Assembly: GCA_002308595.1 (NCBI GenBank)
Contig: DBWH01000027.1
Span: 57,112 to 64,327, forward strand
Direction: 5' to 3'
Source of the DNA: Mageeibacillus sp. UBA1243
GTDB taxonomy: Bacteria; Bacillota; Clostridia; UBA1212
DNA length: 7,216 bases
Positions 5,565 to 7,216 of this stretch are shown here, piece after piece (the stretch's first letter is position 1; each line of letters starts with the position of its first letter). A program made the translations under genes and the position numbers. The notes under the pieces were generated by a model. It was not told the DNA's origin. It did no database searches and saw nothing but the letters and a program-made list of their open reading frames with translations.

Positions 5565-5581
5565 CAACAAGGAGACACAAT

Positions 5582-6433
5582 ATGAAATTAGGATTTTTAG
5601 CAAACGGTGAAATGCTTGGCTGGGATTACGACAAGCTCTGTGCCTTCATCCGCGAATCCGGATACGACTGCGTGGAACTGATCGACGACATTATCTTCGC
5701 GCCCGGTAAAACGGCCGAGGACAATGCAAAGCTCCTGGCGGCAGTTGAGAAAAACGGTCTTGAGATTTCGGAAGTTCTTCTCCAGCACGACTTTGTGATG
5801 CTCGATCCCGCAGCAAGACGCGCATCCATCGACACCGTTAAAGCCAATATCGAAAAAATCGCTGCCCTTGGCGTCAAAACCGCCAATCTGTTCACCGGCC
5901 CCGTTCCGTGGATGCCCGATCCGGTCGTTATCAACCGTCACGTTTCGGCGCAGCAGTCCTGGCAGTGGGTTTTTGAAGCTTTTGACGAGATAATTCCCGT
6001 GGCGGAGCGCTTTGGCGTGAGACTCGCTGTCGAAAACGTCTGGGGCATGCTCGTACATGATTTTTATACCAATCAGTACCTGCAGAGCAGATACACGTCG
6101 AAGAACCTTGGCGTCAACCTCGATCCTTCGCACGACGCGCTCTACGGAAACACCGACCCCGAGTTCCTGGTTAAAGGCTGGGGCAAAGACAAGATCTTCC
6201 ACGTTCACATCAAGGACGCCGTAGGAATTGCCGAGATGGGAAAATTCACGTTCCCCGTTATCGGAGAAGGCGTCATCAACTTCAAGGCTTTCTTCAACGC
6301 ACTTAAGGAAATCGGATACGACGGATGCGCGAGCGTTGAGTTTGAGTCCTGGACGTACCGCAACGTTATGTGGGAAGGACAGCACGCGCCTGCAGCTCCC
6401 GCAATGCGTAAGATTTTAAATAACTTCATTTGA
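5582..6433 (+). CDS. Sugar isomerase/epimerase-like TIM-barrel protein (AP endonuclease 2 superfamily)
   Basis: This 283-residue protein starts at an ATG 7 nt after AAGGAG. It fits the xylose-isomerase-like TIM-barrel family that includes IolE, IolI, hydroxypyruvate isomerase and tagatose 3-epimerase, and the length is typical. It begins with the first barrel strand (KLGFLANGE) and continues with GYDCVELIDD (27-36). Likely metal-site residues lie in the usual places: E151 in LAVENVWG, D181 and H184 in GVNLDPSHD, H207, H209 and D212 in FHVHIKDA, and E253 in SVEFES. All appear intact, so a working divalent-metal enzyme is expected, acting in the cytoplasm on a sugar, keto-sugar or polyol derivative. 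It is the first gene of an operon with the oxidoreductase that starts 73 bp downstream. The substrate cannot be told from sequence. A keto-sugar made by the dehydrogenase, as in inositol or 3-keto-glycoside pathways, is a reasonable inference. Confidence 0.88.
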   Translation: MKLGFLANGEMLGWDYDKLCAFIRESGYDCVELIDDIIFAPGKTAEDNAKLLAAVEKNGLEISEVLLQHDFVMLDPAARRASIDTVKANIEKIAALGVKTANLFTGPVPWMPDPVVINRHVSAQQSWQWVFEAFDEIIPVAERFGVRLAVENVWGMLVHDFYTNQYLQSRYTSKNLGVNLDPSHDALYGNTDPEFLVKGWGKDKIFHVHIKDAVGIAEMGKFTFPVIGEGVINFKAFFNALKEIGYDGCASVEFESWTYRNVMWEGQHAPAAPAMRKILNNFI

Positions 6434-6506
6434 AACCATCGACGACCGCTCAAAGGGGCGGCTTGAGTCCAAAATACAAATCTAAAAAGACGAGGGGATT
6501 GATATT

Positions 6507-7216
6507 ATGATTAAACACAACATTATTATGGTTGGATGCGGCGCGATCGCATTCCGTTGGCTCGACCACATCACGAAGCGTGATGACTGCCGTATTATCG
6601 CACTTGTTGACAAGAATCCCGACAATGCGAAGAAGTACAGCGAGAGGTACAACCTCACCTGCCCCATCTACACTGACCTTGACGAAGCTCTTGCAAAAGA
6701 GAAAGGCGACCTTCTTATCGACCTCACGTTCGTCACCGTTCACCACCAGATCGTTACCAAGGCTCTCAAGGCCGGATACAATGTTTTCGGTGAGAAGCCA
6801 ATGGCGTTCACGGTGGAACAGGTCAACGAGATTCTCAAAACCGTTGACGAAACCGGCAAGAAGTACTTCGTAATGCAGAACCGCCGTTTTATCGACAGAG
6901 TAGGCAAAATCAGAGAGCTTCTCAAATCCGGTCTTCTCGGCGCTCCCACCCTTCTTTCCGGTGAGATTTATGTAAACGCCGACATGGGCAGCATCAGAAA
7001 CTCATTCAAATACCCCCAGCTTCAGGACAATAACATCCACAGCTTCGACATGGCCCGTTATCTCGTTGACGGCAAACCGAAGGCTGTAACGTATCACAGC
7101 TTCCGTCCGAAGGACTCAATGTACGACGGCGACTCGGCATGCGATGCTGTTTTTGAATTTGACAATGACGTAACTTACCTTTTCCGCGGCTACAACGGCG
7201 CTCAGGCATGCTGGAC
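6507..7216 (+). CDS. Gfo/Idh/MocA-family NAD(P)-dependent oxidoreductase (C-terminal end outside the window)
   Basis: The frame is open from the ATG at 6507, 9 nt after GAGGGG, to the right edge (236 codons), so the last third or so is missing. A Rossmann fold opens with MVGCGAIA (8-15), the dinucleotide-binding glycine motif. D35 after the second strand (ALVDKN) fits a preference for NAD, by inference. The family's EKP motif is at 96-98 (FGEKPMAF), with K97 the usual catalytic lysine. The C-terminal alpha/beta domain contains QDNNIHSFDMARYLVDG, where D174, H178 and D181 match the family's D-x-x-x-H-x-x-D active-site pattern. Members oxidise or reduce hydroxyl groups of sugars, inositols and glycosides in the cytoplasm. 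Being in the same operon as a TIM-barrel isomerase points to stepwise conversion of a sugar or glycoside. The substrate is unknown. Confidence 0.9.
   Translation, partial: MIKHNIIMVGCGAIAFRWLDHITKRDDCRIIALVDKNPDNAKKYSERYNLTCPIYTDLDEALAKEKGDLLIDLTFVTVHHQIVTKALKAGYNVFGEKPMAFTVEQVNEILKTVDETGKKYFVMQNRRFIDRVGKIRELLKSGLLGAPTLLSGEIYVNADMGSIRNSFKYPQLQDNNIHSFDMARYLVDGKPKAVTYHSFRPKDSMYDGDSACDAVFEFDNDVTYLFRGYNGAQACW

Larger units (their letters stand above)
5168..5581. other. 414-bp regulatory intergenic region
   Basis: This AT-rich stretch separates the divergent lipoprotein and TIM-barrel genes. It holds a minus-strand promoter near 5190-5219, two plus-strand promoters (5430-5459 and 5502-5530) and an operator at 5538-5564. 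In 5280-5425 I see no gene, strong hairpin or repeat. No reading frame of credible length with a start and ribosome binding site was found. Confidence 0.6.

Noticed and set aside
5597..6385. Minus-strand frame of 262 codons opposite the TIM-barrel gene
   Set aside because: It is a shadow of a gene with intact catalytic motifs, a strong promoter and a strong ribosome binding site; its translation shows no family features.
6441..6473. Hairpin between the two sugar genes (CTCAA with TTGAG)
   Set aside because: It has only a 5-bp stem and no T-run after it. Too weak to call a terminator or attenuator.

Overview
The window looks like part of a Firmicute (Clostridia-type) chromosome, probably from a carbohydrate-degrading anaerobe. 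This is an inference. It rests on strong AGGAGG-type ribosome binding sites, Gram-positive-style lipoproteins, an AraC and an IclR regulator beside sugar-metabolism genes, a secreted LamG-domain protein, and operators resembling those of the LacI/CcpA family. No RNA genes, insertion sequences or CRISPR arrays were seen.

Left part (1-2300). A long open frame on the minus strand runs from an ATG at 1230 off the left edge. It encodes a secreted protein with two LamG-like (concanavalin A-like) domains joined by a Pro/Thr linker. It is transcribed divergently from an AraC-family regulator (1471-2259, +). The 240 bp between them hold a perfect 19-bp palindrome overlapping the TATAAT of the LamG gene, plus a good promoter for the regulator that overlaps a cre-like site. 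The arrangement suggests that the AraC protein controls the LamG gene.

Middle part (2258-5167, all minus strand). In transcription order there are two tandem paralogous lipoproteins of unknown family (5167-4301, then 4176-3256), a strong terminator (3239-3208), an IclR-family regulator with its own promoter and a probable auto-operator (start at 3069), and a terminator at 2298-2258. The lipoprotein genes are clearly AT-richer than their neighbours. Their two ends (signal-peptide DNA and a 3' hairpin element) are nearly identical, while the mature proteins have diverged.

Right part (5168-7216). A 414-bp gene-free stretch carries two candidate plus-strand promoters. The nearer one is close to consensus and is followed at once by a perfect palindromic operator with a central CG (LacI-type). 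It drives a two-gene set: a xylose-isomerase-like TIM-barrel protein (5582-6433) and a Gfo/Idh/MocA NAD(P)-dependent oxidoreductase that runs off the right edge. This pairing is typical of catabolism of modified sugars, polyols or glycosides by oxidation followed by isomerisation/epimerisation or cleavage. The exact substrate cannot be told from the sequence.
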